Shown: piece by piece, positions 1-7,243 of the stretch
How positions within the stretch are numbered: position 1 is the first letter of the stretch
Layout of the letters: every line of letters starts with the position of its first letter
Assembly (NCBI GenBank): GCA_964628435.1
Contig: CAZVON010000015.1
Span: 1 to 24,503, forward strand
Length of the DNA stretch: 24,503 bases
Source of the DNA: CAZVON01 sp964628435
GTDB taxonomy: Bacteria; Patescibacteriota; Microgenomatia; Levybacterales; UBA12049
Reading direction: 5' to 3'
Program-made: the position numbers and the translations under genes
Notes under the pieces: generated by a model
The model's input: only the letters and a program-made list of their open reading frames with translations
Told to the model about the DNA's origin: nothing
Databases searched by the model: none

Positions 1-820
1 CAACAATGCCAAGACTTCGGACTATTCGTATCGCTGCGGATCTGAGAGTATGGTATTCAAAATTGGTAAGAGTTTGACTTGGGGCAACCACAATCGACTC
101 GCCAGTATGGATTCCTAATGGATCCATATTTTCCATGTTACATACGGCAATGCAGTTATTATATTTGTCTCGTACAACTTCGTATTCTACTTCTTTATAA
201 TGATGAAGATATTGTTCAACAAGAATCTGTTGCACAAACGCGAATGCTTTTGTTGCAATTTTTTCTAATTCGATTTCGCTTCTTGCGATACCAGATCCCT
301 GTCCTCCAAGCGCAAAACCAGCACGGACCATAACAGGATATCCAATTTCTCTTCCAATTTTTAGTGCATTCTTCACAGATTGAGCTGTTTTGCTTTTAGG
401 AGTTGGGACATTAAGTCGGGCTAACTGTTGAGCAAATTTTCTTCTGTCTTCAGAAAGAATAATAGCAGAAATTTGAGTTCCTAAGATATGTACTTGATAT
501 TTTTTCAAAATCCCCTTTTTGTGTAACGCGATACCGCAATTAAGCGCGGTTTGTCCCCCAAATGACAAAAAAATACCATCCGGCTTTTCTTTTTTGATAA
601 TTTGTTCAACAAAATATTCGTTAACCGGTAGGAAGTATACGATGTCAGCTAAAAATTCCGATGTCTGGATTGTCGCAATGTTGGGATTGACCAATACCGT
701 TCTAATACCTTCTTCTTTGAGAGCTTTTATTGCCTGCGAACCAGAGTAGTCAAATTCCCCTGCTTCTCCGATTTTGAGGGCACCACTTCCTAAAACAAGA
801 ACTTTCTTGATATTTCTCAT
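1..820 (-). CDS. carB: Carbamoyl-phosphate synthase large subunit, N-terminal part (runs off left edge)
   Basis: Makes carbamoyl phosphate from bicarbonate, ammonia and two ATP, taking ammonia from CarA; first step of pyrimidine (and arginine) synthesis in the cytoplasm. The visible 273 residues start MRNIKKVLVLGSGALKIGEA and continue with EFDYSGSQA, NPNIATIQTS, SFGGQTALNCG, the ATP-grasp segment GGQGSGIA (about 172-179) and GIHTGESIVVAP, all typical of the first synthetase half of CarB. The family is about 1060 residues long, so only a quarter is present; the rest lies beyond position 1. The ATG at 820 is the natural start, 25 nt after the carA stop, with no evident Shine-Dalgarno sequence. 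It follows pyrB and carA in the same direction, so the three probably share one transcript. Confidence 0.95.
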   Translation of the reverse strand, partial: MRNIKKVLVLGSGALKIGEAGEFDYSGSQAIKALKEEGIRTVLVNPNIATIQTSEFLADIVYFLPVNEYFVEQIIKKEKPDGIFLSFGGQTALNCGIALHKKGILKKYQVHILGTQISAIILSEDRRKFAQQLARLNVPTPKSKTAQSVKNALKIGREIGYPVMVRAGFALGGQGSGIARSEIELEKIATKAFAFVQQILVEQYLHHYKEVEYEVVRDKYNNCIAVCNMENMDPLGIHTGESIVVAPSQTLTNFEYHTLRSAAIRIVRSLGIV

Positions 821-845
821 ACAAGAAAAATTTCAAAATGAAAAT

Positions 846-1880
846 TTATCCGATTCTTTCCAGAAAATAATCAAAAATCCATTCTGTATCCATCGGTCCA
901 GGGTATGCTTCTGGGTGGAATTGCACAGACATAATCGGAAGCTTTTCGTGGATGATTCCTTCATTGGTATTATCATTGGCATTCAGAAACCATGGTTTGA
1001 AATGGGGAGGAATTTTAGTAACCGCATATCCATGATTTTGCGTGGTAATATAGCAGGAAGAAGAGTTAATAAGCATGCAGGGTTGATTGTGACTCCGATG
1101 TCCAAATTTTAACTTACTGGTGTTTCCTCCTGCAGCAAGAGCCAGCAGTTGGTTTCCTAAACAGATTCCCAAGAGTGGTGTTTTTTGTTCAAGGGCTTTT
1201 CGAACAATAGCAATGGTTTTGTCCGCTTTCTTAGGATCTCCAGGACCATTAGAAATAATCATCGCATCAAATGTAAGATTTTTTTCAAATGGATCAACAT
1301 CCCAAGGAATGGTAATAACTCTTAAATTTCTTTTTATAAGACACCTTACAATATTTCGTTTGGCGCCACAATCTATAAGAACAACAGTTTTTTTTCCTTT
1401 TTCCTCGTTTAAGATTTTTTTCGTAGAGACCTTGGCTACCAAGTTGTCCTGATTGGGATCATACCACGTAATATCTTTGCCTATAATCATTTTCCCAAGC
1501 ATAGTACCTTTTGTCCGAAGTCTTTGGGCTAACAATCGGGTGTCTTTTACCTCAAGTGCCGGAGTGTGTTCTTTCTGAAGCCAATCTGAAAGACTTTGTT
1601 CGCTTTGAACATGAGAAGGGGTATCAATATAGGAAGAGACGATGAGTCCTGAAACCTGTATTCTGTCTGATTCCCAAAAAAAATTACTAGGAATACCATA
1701 ATTGCCAATGAGTGGATACGTAAGAATAAGAATCTGACCTTTATAGGATGGATCAGTCAAGCTTTCAGGATACCCAACCATGCCGGTTGCGAATACAACT
1801 TCGCCTGCAACACTGCTATGGTATCCAAAGCTTCTCCCTTCATGTTTCGTTCCATCCTTTAAGATTAGTGTACCATTCAT
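846..1880 (-). CDS. carA: Carbamoyl-phosphate synthase small subunit (glutaminase)
   Basis: Hydrolyses glutamine and channels the ammonia to CarB. The 344-residue protein has the CarA N-terminal domain (LKDGTKHEGRSFGY, then FATGMVGYPESLTDPSYKGQ at 30-49) and a C-terminal class I glutamine amidotransferase domain. The nucleophile motif GICLGNQLLA places the catalytic Cys at 240; QFHPEAYPGP gives His322 and Glu324 of the triad. SNGPGDP (210-216) is the usual oxyanion/loop motif. The length is slightly below the common 360-380 but nothing essential is missing. It sits between pyrB (49 nt upstream) and carB (25 nt downstream), supporting a pyrimidine operon. No clear Shine-Dalgarno sequence precedes the ATG. 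Confidence 0.96.
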   Translation of the reverse strand: MNGTLILKDGTKHEGRSFGYHSSVAGEVVFATGMVGYPESLTDPSYKGQILILTYPLIGNYGIPSNFFWESDRIQVSGLIVSSYIDTPSHVQSEQSLSDWLQKEHTPALEVKDTRLLAQRLRTKGTMLGKMIIGKDITWYDPNQDNLVAKVSTKKILNEEKGKKTVVLIDCGAKRNIVRCLIKRNLRVITIPWDVDPFEKNLTFDAMIISNGPGDPKKADKTIAIVRKALEQKTPLLGICLGNQLLALAAGGNTSKLKFGHRSHNQPCMLINSSSCYITTQNHGYAVTKIPPHFKPWFLNANDNTNEGIIHEKLPIMSVQFHPEAYPGPMDTEWIFDYFLERIG

Positions 1881-1929
1881 TATTAAAATTTGATGATGGA
1901 TGATCGATTCTTTCTATAATCAAATATTG

Positions 1930-2904
1930 TTATATTTTTCCAAGTACCAAAGCCAGTAAGGCCATTCGAATATACATGCCATTGCGTATTTGTGCACGAA
2001 GATACACTGCTCTTTTGTCTTCGTCTATATCGTTTTGGATCTCGCCTACTCGCGGAAGTGGATGCATAAGAATCATGTCTTTGTTACCAAATTTTTTAAG
2101 GATAGCTTTTGTTACCACGAAGTTATTTTTAACTTTTTCATATTCGTCGATTCGCTCGAATCGTTCTTTTTGGATCCGCGTCCAATACCAGAAGTGCGCG
2201 TTTTTAGGAATTTCTTTTTCAGAAGTTATTTCGACCAACTTTATTCCTTGTTTTGTGACATAAGAAAAATCGCTTCTGGTTAATTGAAGCGATTTTGGAG
2301 AAAGCAGATATAGCGTGTTTCTCTTATACTTTGCAAGACCCCGAATCAACGAATGAACGGTTCGTCCATTCAGAAGATCGCCAGCTACTACTCCTATTAA
2401 GTTATCGAGTGTTTTAAACTTTTCATAAATAGTATACAGATCCAACAATGCTTGTGTCGGATGCTCTCCAATTCCATCTCCGGCGTTAATAATTGGTACA
2501 AAAAAAGCAGCGTCTGCTGCTTTTTGAGCGGTTCCTATCACAGGATGACGAATTACTATGGCATCGCAGTAAGCTTCAAACACACGAATAGTGTCCTCTA
2601 ATGTTTCTCCTTTCGATACAGAAGAAAACTGTTGGGGGTTAATAATATCAACTGTTTGTCCACCGAGTTGTTTTACTGCGGCACCAAAAGAACCAAATGT
2701 ACGACTAGAGGGTTCGTAAAATAAGAGCGTTATTATATTCCCAGACAATAGCTTCGAAGGCTTAGCGTTTGTTGCGAGCGGTTTAAGAGTGATGGTGTGT
2801 TTAAAAAGAATTTTGAGATCTTTTGGAGAAAACTGATCGAGAGAGATAATATCTTTACCTTTAAAAGCACCATTTATTACACTGCGATTCGTATTTTTAG
2901 CCAT
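1930..2904 (-). CDS. pyrB: Aspartate carbamoyltransferase catalytic subunit
   Basis: Condenses carbamoyl phosphate with L-aspartate, the committed step of pyrimidine synthesis. Counting from the ATG at 2904 (324 residues), the carbamoyl-phosphate site FYEPSSRTF is at 62-70, SKGET with Lys98 follows, then IRHP (118-121), AGDGIGEHPTQALLDL (141-156) with His148 and Gln151, GDLLNGRTVHSL, and the aspartate-side HPLPRVGEI. The frame stays open to an ATG at 2985, which would add 27 residues (MHSIRSVSIL...) unlike the family; I prefer 2904 because homology begins there. The only purine-rich GGAGGAG lies about 30 nt upstream of 2904 and does not settle the start. No pyrI regulatory chain is seen nearby. 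First gene of pyrB-carA-carB. Confidence 0.95.
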   Translation of the reverse strand: MAKNTNRSVINGAFKGKDIISLDQFSPKDLKILFKHTITLKPLATNAKPSKLLSGNIITLLFYEPSSRTFGSFGAAVKQLGGQTVDIINPQQFSSVSKGETLEDTIRVFEAYCDAIVIRHPVIGTAQKAADAAFFVPIINAGDGIGEHPTQALLDLYTIYEKFKTLDNLIGVVAGDLLNGRTVHSLIRGLAKYKRNTLYLLSPKSLQLTRSDFSYVTKQGIKLVEITSEKEIPKNAHFWYWTRIQKERFERIDEYEKVKNNFVVTKAILKKFGNKDMILMHPLPRVGEIQNDIDEDKRAVYLRAQIRNGMYIRMALLALVLGKI

Positions 2905-2953
2905 AATCTTTCGACTTTGCTTAAGATAAACTTCTCCTCCGCACATCGTCAAT

Positions 2954-2971
2954 CTCAGTATTGATACTGAG
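2954..2971 (-). promoter_or_regulatory. Inverted repeat in the pyrB leader
   Basis: CTCAGTA (2954-2960) and TACTGAG (2965-2971) are perfect complements around a 4-nt loop. The hairpin lies in the predicted 5' leader of pyrB, about 50 nt upstream of the chosen start. It could be a protein-binding operator or an RNA hairpin. Role unknown. Confidence 0.4.
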
Positions 2972-3020
2972 CGTATCGAGTGCATAAAAAAACCAGATTT
3001 TTTTTAGCTTCTGGGAATTT

Positions 3021-3050
3021 ACTTTAGCAAAAAAAAGTCATCATTGTCAA
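3021..3050 (-). promoter_or_regulatory. Predicted promoter of pyrB-carA-carB
   Basis: On the minus strand, TTGACA (3045-3050) is followed after 18 nt by TAAAGT (3021-3026), a perfect -35 and a 4/6 -10 box. Transcription would start near 3014, giving a leader of about 110 nt before the ATG at 2904. The leader has two complementary stretches: CCAGA/TCTGG followed by a T7 run (about 2985-3014), and CTCAGTA/TACTGAG. Confidence 0.55.
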
Positions 3051-3137
3051 CCCTGCAAAATGTTCAACTTCATAATTTACATCTCCGAGGTAAAATGTGA
3101 TTGCACCCTGGGATTTATTTTAGAAGTTTATATTTCG

Positions 3138-4004
3138 TTAAATTTCCTTTGTTTGATTTTTAACTGCCTCAAGCAGATTTGAAAGCAGCATGGCAACGTT
3201 AACAGGACCAACTCCGCCAGGGATAGGCGAATAGTACGAAGCTACATTTTTAACGTCGTCTTCTTCGTAATCACCGTGTAGTTTACCATTTTCTCCACGA
3301 TACATACCAATTCCAAGAACAATAGCGCCTTTTTTTAGCATATTCCCAGTGATAAGATGCGGTTTTCCAACAGCACAGATAACAATATCTCCTAACTTAA
3401 TAATGTCTTCTGGTTTTTGCGTTTTGCTGTCCACAACCACTGGGTCAATACCTATTTTTTTCAGCAATAAAATAGTGGGTCCTCCACCTGTTTGCCCTTT
3501 GCCTAAAACAACAATATGCTGTTGTTTTAACCAATTTAAATAATTTTGATGTTTTTTTATACTCCTTTTAAAATATGAGTTAAAAATATGTTCTAATATA
3601 TTCATTATTGCTGCAGCCAATGGCATTTCGTATGGAGACCTTGGATGAAATGAATCAATGTCTTTTCTGGGGTCAACGGCAAGGGATATTCGTTGTTCGT
3701 CTATGTGGTTTGGAAGCGGCCGTTGGACAATAATACCGTGAATGTTCTGGTTGGAATTTAATTTTTTGATGATTGACAACAACTCTGGATTCTGAATTCT
3801 AGGTTCTAAATTATACGTGATTGTTTGTACGCCGATTCTTTGTGCTTTTAATTCTTTTTGTCGAACATACGCTGCTGAAGCTGAGTCATCCCCCACTAAA
3901 ATAATCGCTAAGTTTGGCGTAAGATTTTTTTCTTTATACTTCTCTACCCGTTTTTGAAGATCTTCAAGGATTTCACGAGCAAATTCTTTTCCATCAATTT
4001 TCAT
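3138..4004 (-). CDS. folD: Bifunctional methylenetetrahydrofolate dehydrogenase / methenyltetrahydrofolate cyclohydrolase
   Basis: Interconverts 5,10-methylene-, methenyl- and 10-formyl-tetrahydrofolate using NADP, feeding purine, thymidylate and formyl-Met synthesis. The 288-residue protein has YVRQKELKAQRIG with Tyr46 and catalytic Lys50, the substrate-loop motif IIVQRPLPNHI, and the C-terminal signature PGGVGPVNVAML. The usual DVDGFHP reads DIDSFHP, and the Rossmann loop that is normally GxSxxVGxP reads GKGQTGGGPT. About ten extra residues (SYFKRSIKKHQNYLNWLK) sit before the Rossmann domain. Residues 66-75 (LEPRIQNPEL) are encoded by DNA resembling the pilD repeats described separately. 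It starts 11 nt after gyrA stops and probably shares its transcript. Confidence 0.95.
   Translation of the reverse strand: MKIDGKEFAREILEDLQKRVEKYKEKNLTPNLAIILVGDDSASAAYVRQKELKAQRIGVQTITYNLEPRIQNPELLSIIKKLNSNQNIHGIIVQRPLPNHIDEQRISLAVDPRKDIDSFHPRSPYEMPLAAAIMNILEHIFNSYFKRSIKKHQNYLNWLKQQHIVVLGKGQTGGGPTILLLKKIGIDPVVVDSKTQKPEDIIKLGDIVICAVGKPHLITGNMLKKGAIVLGIGMYRGENGKLHGDYEEDDVKNVASYYSPIPGGVGPVNVAMLLSNLLEAVKNQTKEI
3780..3809 (-). repeat. Repeat-like tract inside folD (GAATTC/GAATCC type)
   Basis: On the minus strand the tract reads as near-tandem units (TTAGAACC, TAGAATTC, AGAATCC, AGAGTT) of 7-8 nt, closely resembling the two tracts inside pilD. It encodes LEPRIQNPEL of FolD. The FolD alignment length here appears normal, so the resemblance could be chance or a replaced rather than inserted segment. 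Confidence 0.4.
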
Positions 4005-4015
4005 TCAGCATTTTG

Positions 4016-6538
4016 TTACTCTTCTTCAACACAAGTTGCGGACGCAACGCTGCCTGTGCTACTAGAGAATCTCATAAGAATTACTCCTTGAGTTGCCCGT
4101 GATAGCTTTGGTACAGAAGAAAGCTCAAGTTTTACTACCAATCCTTTTTTAGAGGTGATAATTACCTGCTTAGCGTTTGGAGGAATGACTTGCGCTACCA
4201 CTACTTTGCCTGTTTTTTCTGTAACTTGAGCAACTTTTACTCCTTGTCCTCCCCTGCTTTGCCCTCTAAACTGGTCAACCGATGTTTTTTTGCCAAGTCC
4301 ATTTTCCATAATGGTTAACAATTGCGGGTTGTCACCTTTTGCAATTACGTCCATACCGATTACCTCATCTTCTTGGGCAAGTTTGATCCCTCGTACACCA
4401 ATAGTGCTTCTTCCCATTGGTCGTACTGATTTTTCGGAAAATCGAATCGCTTTCCCATTGCGGGTAACAATTAAAACATCATCATCACCAGTTGTAATTT
4501 TACTCCATACTAACTCGTCTTTAGATTCGAGTTTAATCGCCACGATGCCACCTCGCCGAATATTTTCAAATTCTGATAATTTGGTTTTTTTAACCGTTCC
4601 GTTTCGAGTTGTTAAAAATACATGTCCATTTTTTTGTTCTTTCGGATTATAGACAACAAACGACTCAACTTTTTCTCCCTGTTCAATACTTAAAAGGTTA
4701 ATGATTGCAGTACCTTTGCTGGTTCGTCCAGACTCTGCGATTTCAAATGCTCGAAGCTGATAGGTTTTCCCTTTGTTCGTAAAAAAGAGTAAGTTGTCAT
4801 GTGTTTGCGAATATCTAATATGAGAGATACCATCTTCTTCTTTCGTTGTCATTCCCTTAATTCCTTTTCCTCCTCTGTTTTGTACCCGAAAACTTGCCAG
4901 ACTCTGGCGTTTTATATATCCGGTGTTGGTTAAGGTTATAACAGTGGGTTCGTTGGGAATAAGATCCTCTTCAGAAAACTCCCCTACTTTGCTTTTGAAT
5001 ACCCGAGTTCGTCTGGAGTCACCGTACTTTTCCTTAAGCTTTATAAGTTCGTCCTTAATAACGGAAAGTATTTTCTCTGGATGTGAAAGTAAGTCCTGCA
5101 AGTACTCAATGGTTTCTTTTACCATCTGGTAATCTTCTTCAATTTTTTGCCGCTCCAAAGCCGCGAGACGACGCAGTTGCATATCTAAAATTGCAGTTGC
5201 TTGAATTTCTGTGAGCTTGAATTTATCGATTAAGTTTTTCTTAGCATCGTCTTGGGTTTGAGAACGCCTGATTGTTTGTATCACCGCGTCGATATTATCA
5301 ACAGCAATCTTTAAACCCTCTAAAATATGGAGTCGTGCTTGTGCTTGTTTAAGTTCAAACTCGGACCTTCGTTTTACAACCAGATAACGATGTTTTACAT
5401 ATTCCTCAAGAATTGTTTTTAAGTTAAGCGTTTGTGGAGTTCCATCGACCAACGCGACAATGTTTGCTGGAAATAGTGTCTGAAGGCTGGTATGCTTATA
5501 CAAATTGTTTAAGATTTTTTTGGGGACTGAATCTCTTTTAAGCTCTACCATCACGCGTATTCCATGCCGATCAGATTCATCGCGTAAATCAGAAATTCCT
5601 TCGATTTTTTTCTCTTTTACCAAATCTGCGATTTTGGCAACAAGAAGAGCTTTGTTTACTTGGTATGGAAGCTCGGTAATAATAATCGCGGATTTACCTT
5701 GTCCTATATCTTCTATTTCTGCTTTTCCGCGAATCACAATGCGGCCTCTACCAGTAGCGTATACATTTTTTATTTCCTGGATGTCGTAAATACTTCCTGC
5801 TGTTGGAAAGTCAGGTCCTTTAACATAATTTAAGAGTTCATCCACGGTGACAGATGTATTAAAGGAGATAGATGAGGTAGACATTAGTTCTCCATTTGGT
5901 TCTTTTGTTCCCTGGGCCTCTTTTGTTGCTTTTGTAAAGGTTGTTTTACCGATCATGAAAATAATCGCGTCTATGACTTCTGCCAAGTTATGGGGTGGAA
6001 TTTTGGTAGCCATTCCAACCGCGATTCCTTCAGATCCCGTCAACAACAAATTCGGCAATTTTGCAGGCAAGAATACTGGTTCTTTGAGTGTCGCGTCAAA
6101 GTTTGGAAGGTAGTCAACTGTTTCTTTGTCAAGATCAAATAACATTTCGGCAGTAATTGCCGCCATTCGGGCTTCTGTATAACGCATGTGGGCTGGTGGA
6201 TCGCCATCCATTGAGCCAAAATTTCCCTGACCGTCGATAAGGGGGTATCGCATCGAAAAATTTTGTGCCATACGAACAAGAGAATCATAAATAGGAATAT
6301 CTCCATGCGGATGATACTTACCCATAACTTCTCCAACAATCTTGGCGCTTTTAGCATATTTTGCGCTGTGGGTTAAGTTGATTTCGTGCATCGCGTACAA
6401 AATTCTTCGATGAACTGGTTTGAGACCGTCTCGAACGTCTGGAAGCGCCCTTGAGACAATAACAGACATGGCGTAGTCAAGGTACGCCTTTTTCATTTCG
6501 TTTATAATTTCTACTTGTTGTAATTTCCCAATGTTCAT
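4016..6538 (-). CDS. gyrA: DNA gyrase subunit A
   Basis: Cuts and rejoins DNA in the GyrA2GyrB2 complex, introducing negative supercoils with ATP. From the ATG at 6538 the protein has 840 residues. The winged-helix region holds YHPHGD and the catalytic tyrosine in AHMRYTEARM (Tyr120). The coiled-coil gate follows, then a beta-pinwheel C-terminal domain with the gyrase-specific box QNRGGKGIKG (about 553-562), which argues for gyrase rather than topoisomerase IV. An ATG five codons earlier (6553) is possible, but MNIGKLQQVEI fits the family start better. Two oddities: the position equivalent to E. coli Ser83 is Ile (GDIPIYD), and about 30 extra residues (198-230) precede VTVDELLNYVKGPDFP. It lies between ppa and folD. 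Confidence 0.96.
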   Translation of the reverse strand: MNIGKLQQVEIINEMKKAYLDYAMSVIVSRALPDVRDGLKPVHRRILYAMHEINLTHSAKYAKSAKIVGEVMGKYHPHGDIPIYDSLVRMAQNFSMRYPLIDGQGNFGSMDGDPPAHMRYTEARMAAITAEMLFDLDKETVDYLPNFDATLKEPVFLPAKLPNLLLTGSEGIAVGMATKIPPHNLAEVIDAIIFMIGKTTFTKATKEAQGTKEPNGELMSTSSISFNTSVTVDELLNYVKGPDFPTAGSIYDIQEIKNVYATGRGRIVIRGKAEIEDIGQGKSAIIITELPYQVNKALLVAKIADLVKEKKIEGISDLRDESDRHGIRVMVELKRDSVPKKILNNLYKHTSLQTLFPANIVALVDGTPQTLNLKTILEEYVKHRYLVVKRRSEFELKQAQARLHILEGLKIAVDNIDAVIQTIRRSQTQDDAKKNLIDKFKLTEIQATAILDMQLRRLAALERQKIEEDYQMVKETIEYLQDLLSHPEKILSVIKDELIKLKEKYGDSRRTRVFKSKVGEFSEEDLIPNEPTVITLTNTGYIKRQSLASFRVQNRGGKGIKGMTTKEEDGISHIRYSQTHDNLLFFTNKGKTYQLRAFEIAESGRTSKGTAIINLLSIEQGEKVESFVVYNPKEQKNGHVFLTTRNGTVKKTKLSEFENIRRGGIVAIKLESKDELVWSKITTGDDDVLIVTRNGKAIRFSEKSVRPMGRSTIGVRGIKLAQEDEVIGMDVIAKGDNPQLLTIMENGLGKKTSVDQFRGQSRGGQGVKVAQVTEKTGKVVVAQVIPPNAKQVIITSKKGLVVKLELSSVPKLSRATQGVILMRFSSSTGSVASATCVEEE

Positions 6539-6549
6539 AACAAAAAAAA

Positions 6550-6636
6550 TCAAAACTCAAAATGCAAAAGTCAAAAGTACAACTCAAAAGTTAAAAGGTT
6601 TCCACTTTTGAATTTTGACCTTTGACTTTTAACTTT
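6550..6636. repeat. Degenerate palindromic repeat between ppa and gyrA (AAAAGTTAAAAGTCAAAAG type)
   Basis: The left part is built from short units (TCAAAACTC, AAAATGC, AAAAGTC, AAAAGTAC, TCAAAAGTTAAAAGG). After a GG-TTT-CC centre near 6597-6603, the right part carries their complements (CTTTTGAATTTTGACC, TTTGACTTTTAACTT). It would form a long imperfect hairpin downstream of ppa, and its end overlaps the last codons and stop of ppa. A second copy lies between pilB and pilT. Confidence 0.6.
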
Positions 6637-7147
6637 CTTTTAGCGCTTTTTTTACTGCAACGAGGGCTTCTTGCTTCCCTTTCCAATCTTTAATCTTTAC
6701 CCACTTGCCAGGTTCGAGTGTTTTGTAATTCTCAAAGAAATGCTTAATTTTGTTTTTCATTGACTCTGGCAATGTTTCCAAAGTAAATTCTCCATAATCC
6801 GGATCAATTTTTTTGGTTGGCACAGCCAGTACTTTCGTGTCAATCCCCGCCTCATCCTCCATTTCAAGCATGCCGATTACAACCGATGGGATAACAACTC
6901 CTGGTACAACTGGGTATTCACTCAAGACTAGCACATCGAGTGGATCGCCATCATCTGCGAACGTGTTTGGCACAAAGCCATAATTAAACGGATACTGCAT
7001 TGCTGTGTATAAAAACCGATCCACAAAAATAACACCCGATTCTTTATCTAATTCATACTTAATATTGCCATCTTTTGAAATTTCGATAAATACATTTACC
7101 TCACCTTGTTGTGGATTTTTACCAGATGATATACTCTTCATATTCAT
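6629..7147 (-). CDS. ppa: Inorganic pyrophosphatase (family I, soluble)
   Basis: Hydrolyses pyrophosphate to phosphate, pulling polymerase, tRNA-charging and nucleotide-synthesis reactions forward. Key features from the ATG at 7147 (172 residues): FIEISKDGNIKYELDK with Glu22, Lys30 and Glu32; Arg44; NYGFVP with Tyr56; and the metal-binding signature DDGDPLD (65-71). DEAGID.K and the ENYK segment near the C terminus complete the active site. An in-frame GTG at 7159 gives four more residues, but it lies within the GGTGG that makes a good Shine-Dalgarno sequence about 8 nt before the ATG at 7147, so I chose 7147. It lies between gyrB and gyrA, an unusual partner for gyrase genes, and is bounded on both sides by palindromic repeats. 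Confidence 0.95.
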   Translation of the reverse strand: MNMKSISSGKNPQQGEVNVFIEISKDGNIKYELDKESGVIFVDRFLYTAMQYPFNYGFVPNTFADDGDPLDVLVLSEYPVVPGVVIPSVVIGMLEMEDEAGIDTKVLAVPTKKIDPDYGEFTLETLPESMKNKIKHFFENYKTLEPGKWVKIKDWKGKQEALVAVKKALKES

Positions 7148-7165
7148 ATTGCTCACCACCTTTTT

Positions 7166-7243
7166 ATTGTTTCATTGTTGCTCGTTCTGCATTGCAGAAC
7201 TTCGCTCATTGTTTAATTGTTAACAATATAACAATGAAACAAT
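7166..7243. repeat. Nested palindrome between gyrB and ppa (ATTGTTTCATTGTT type)
   Basis: A perfect 14-nt inverted repeat, ATTGTTTCATTGTT (7166-7179) and AACAATGAAACAAT (7230-7243), encloses a second perfect hairpin GTTCTGC-ATT-GCAGAAC (7184-7200) and an AATTGTTAACAAT palindrome. The right arm touches the gyrB stop codon (7243-7245). There is no long T tract, so it is not a classic terminator. A related degenerate copy lies at the junction of two minor pilin genes (18258-18332). Confidence 0.75.

Noticed and set aside
774..1112. Plus-strand open frame across the carB-carA junction
   Set aside because: It runs antisense to two certain genes, has no domain motif and no promoter or ribosome-binding site.
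6040..6357. 105-residue minus-strand frame within gyrA
   Set aside because: It lies in another frame of the same strand as gyrA, entirely inside a well-supported gene, and shows no family features.
6550..6636. CRISPR array or tandem repeat array
   Set aside because: Units are 7-10 nt, degenerate and palindromically arranged, with no spacers; it does not fit a CRISPR array.
7166..7243. Classic intrinsic terminator after gyrB
   Set aside because: The arms are AT-rich and no T run follows the structure on the minus strand, so I list it as a palindromic repeat only.
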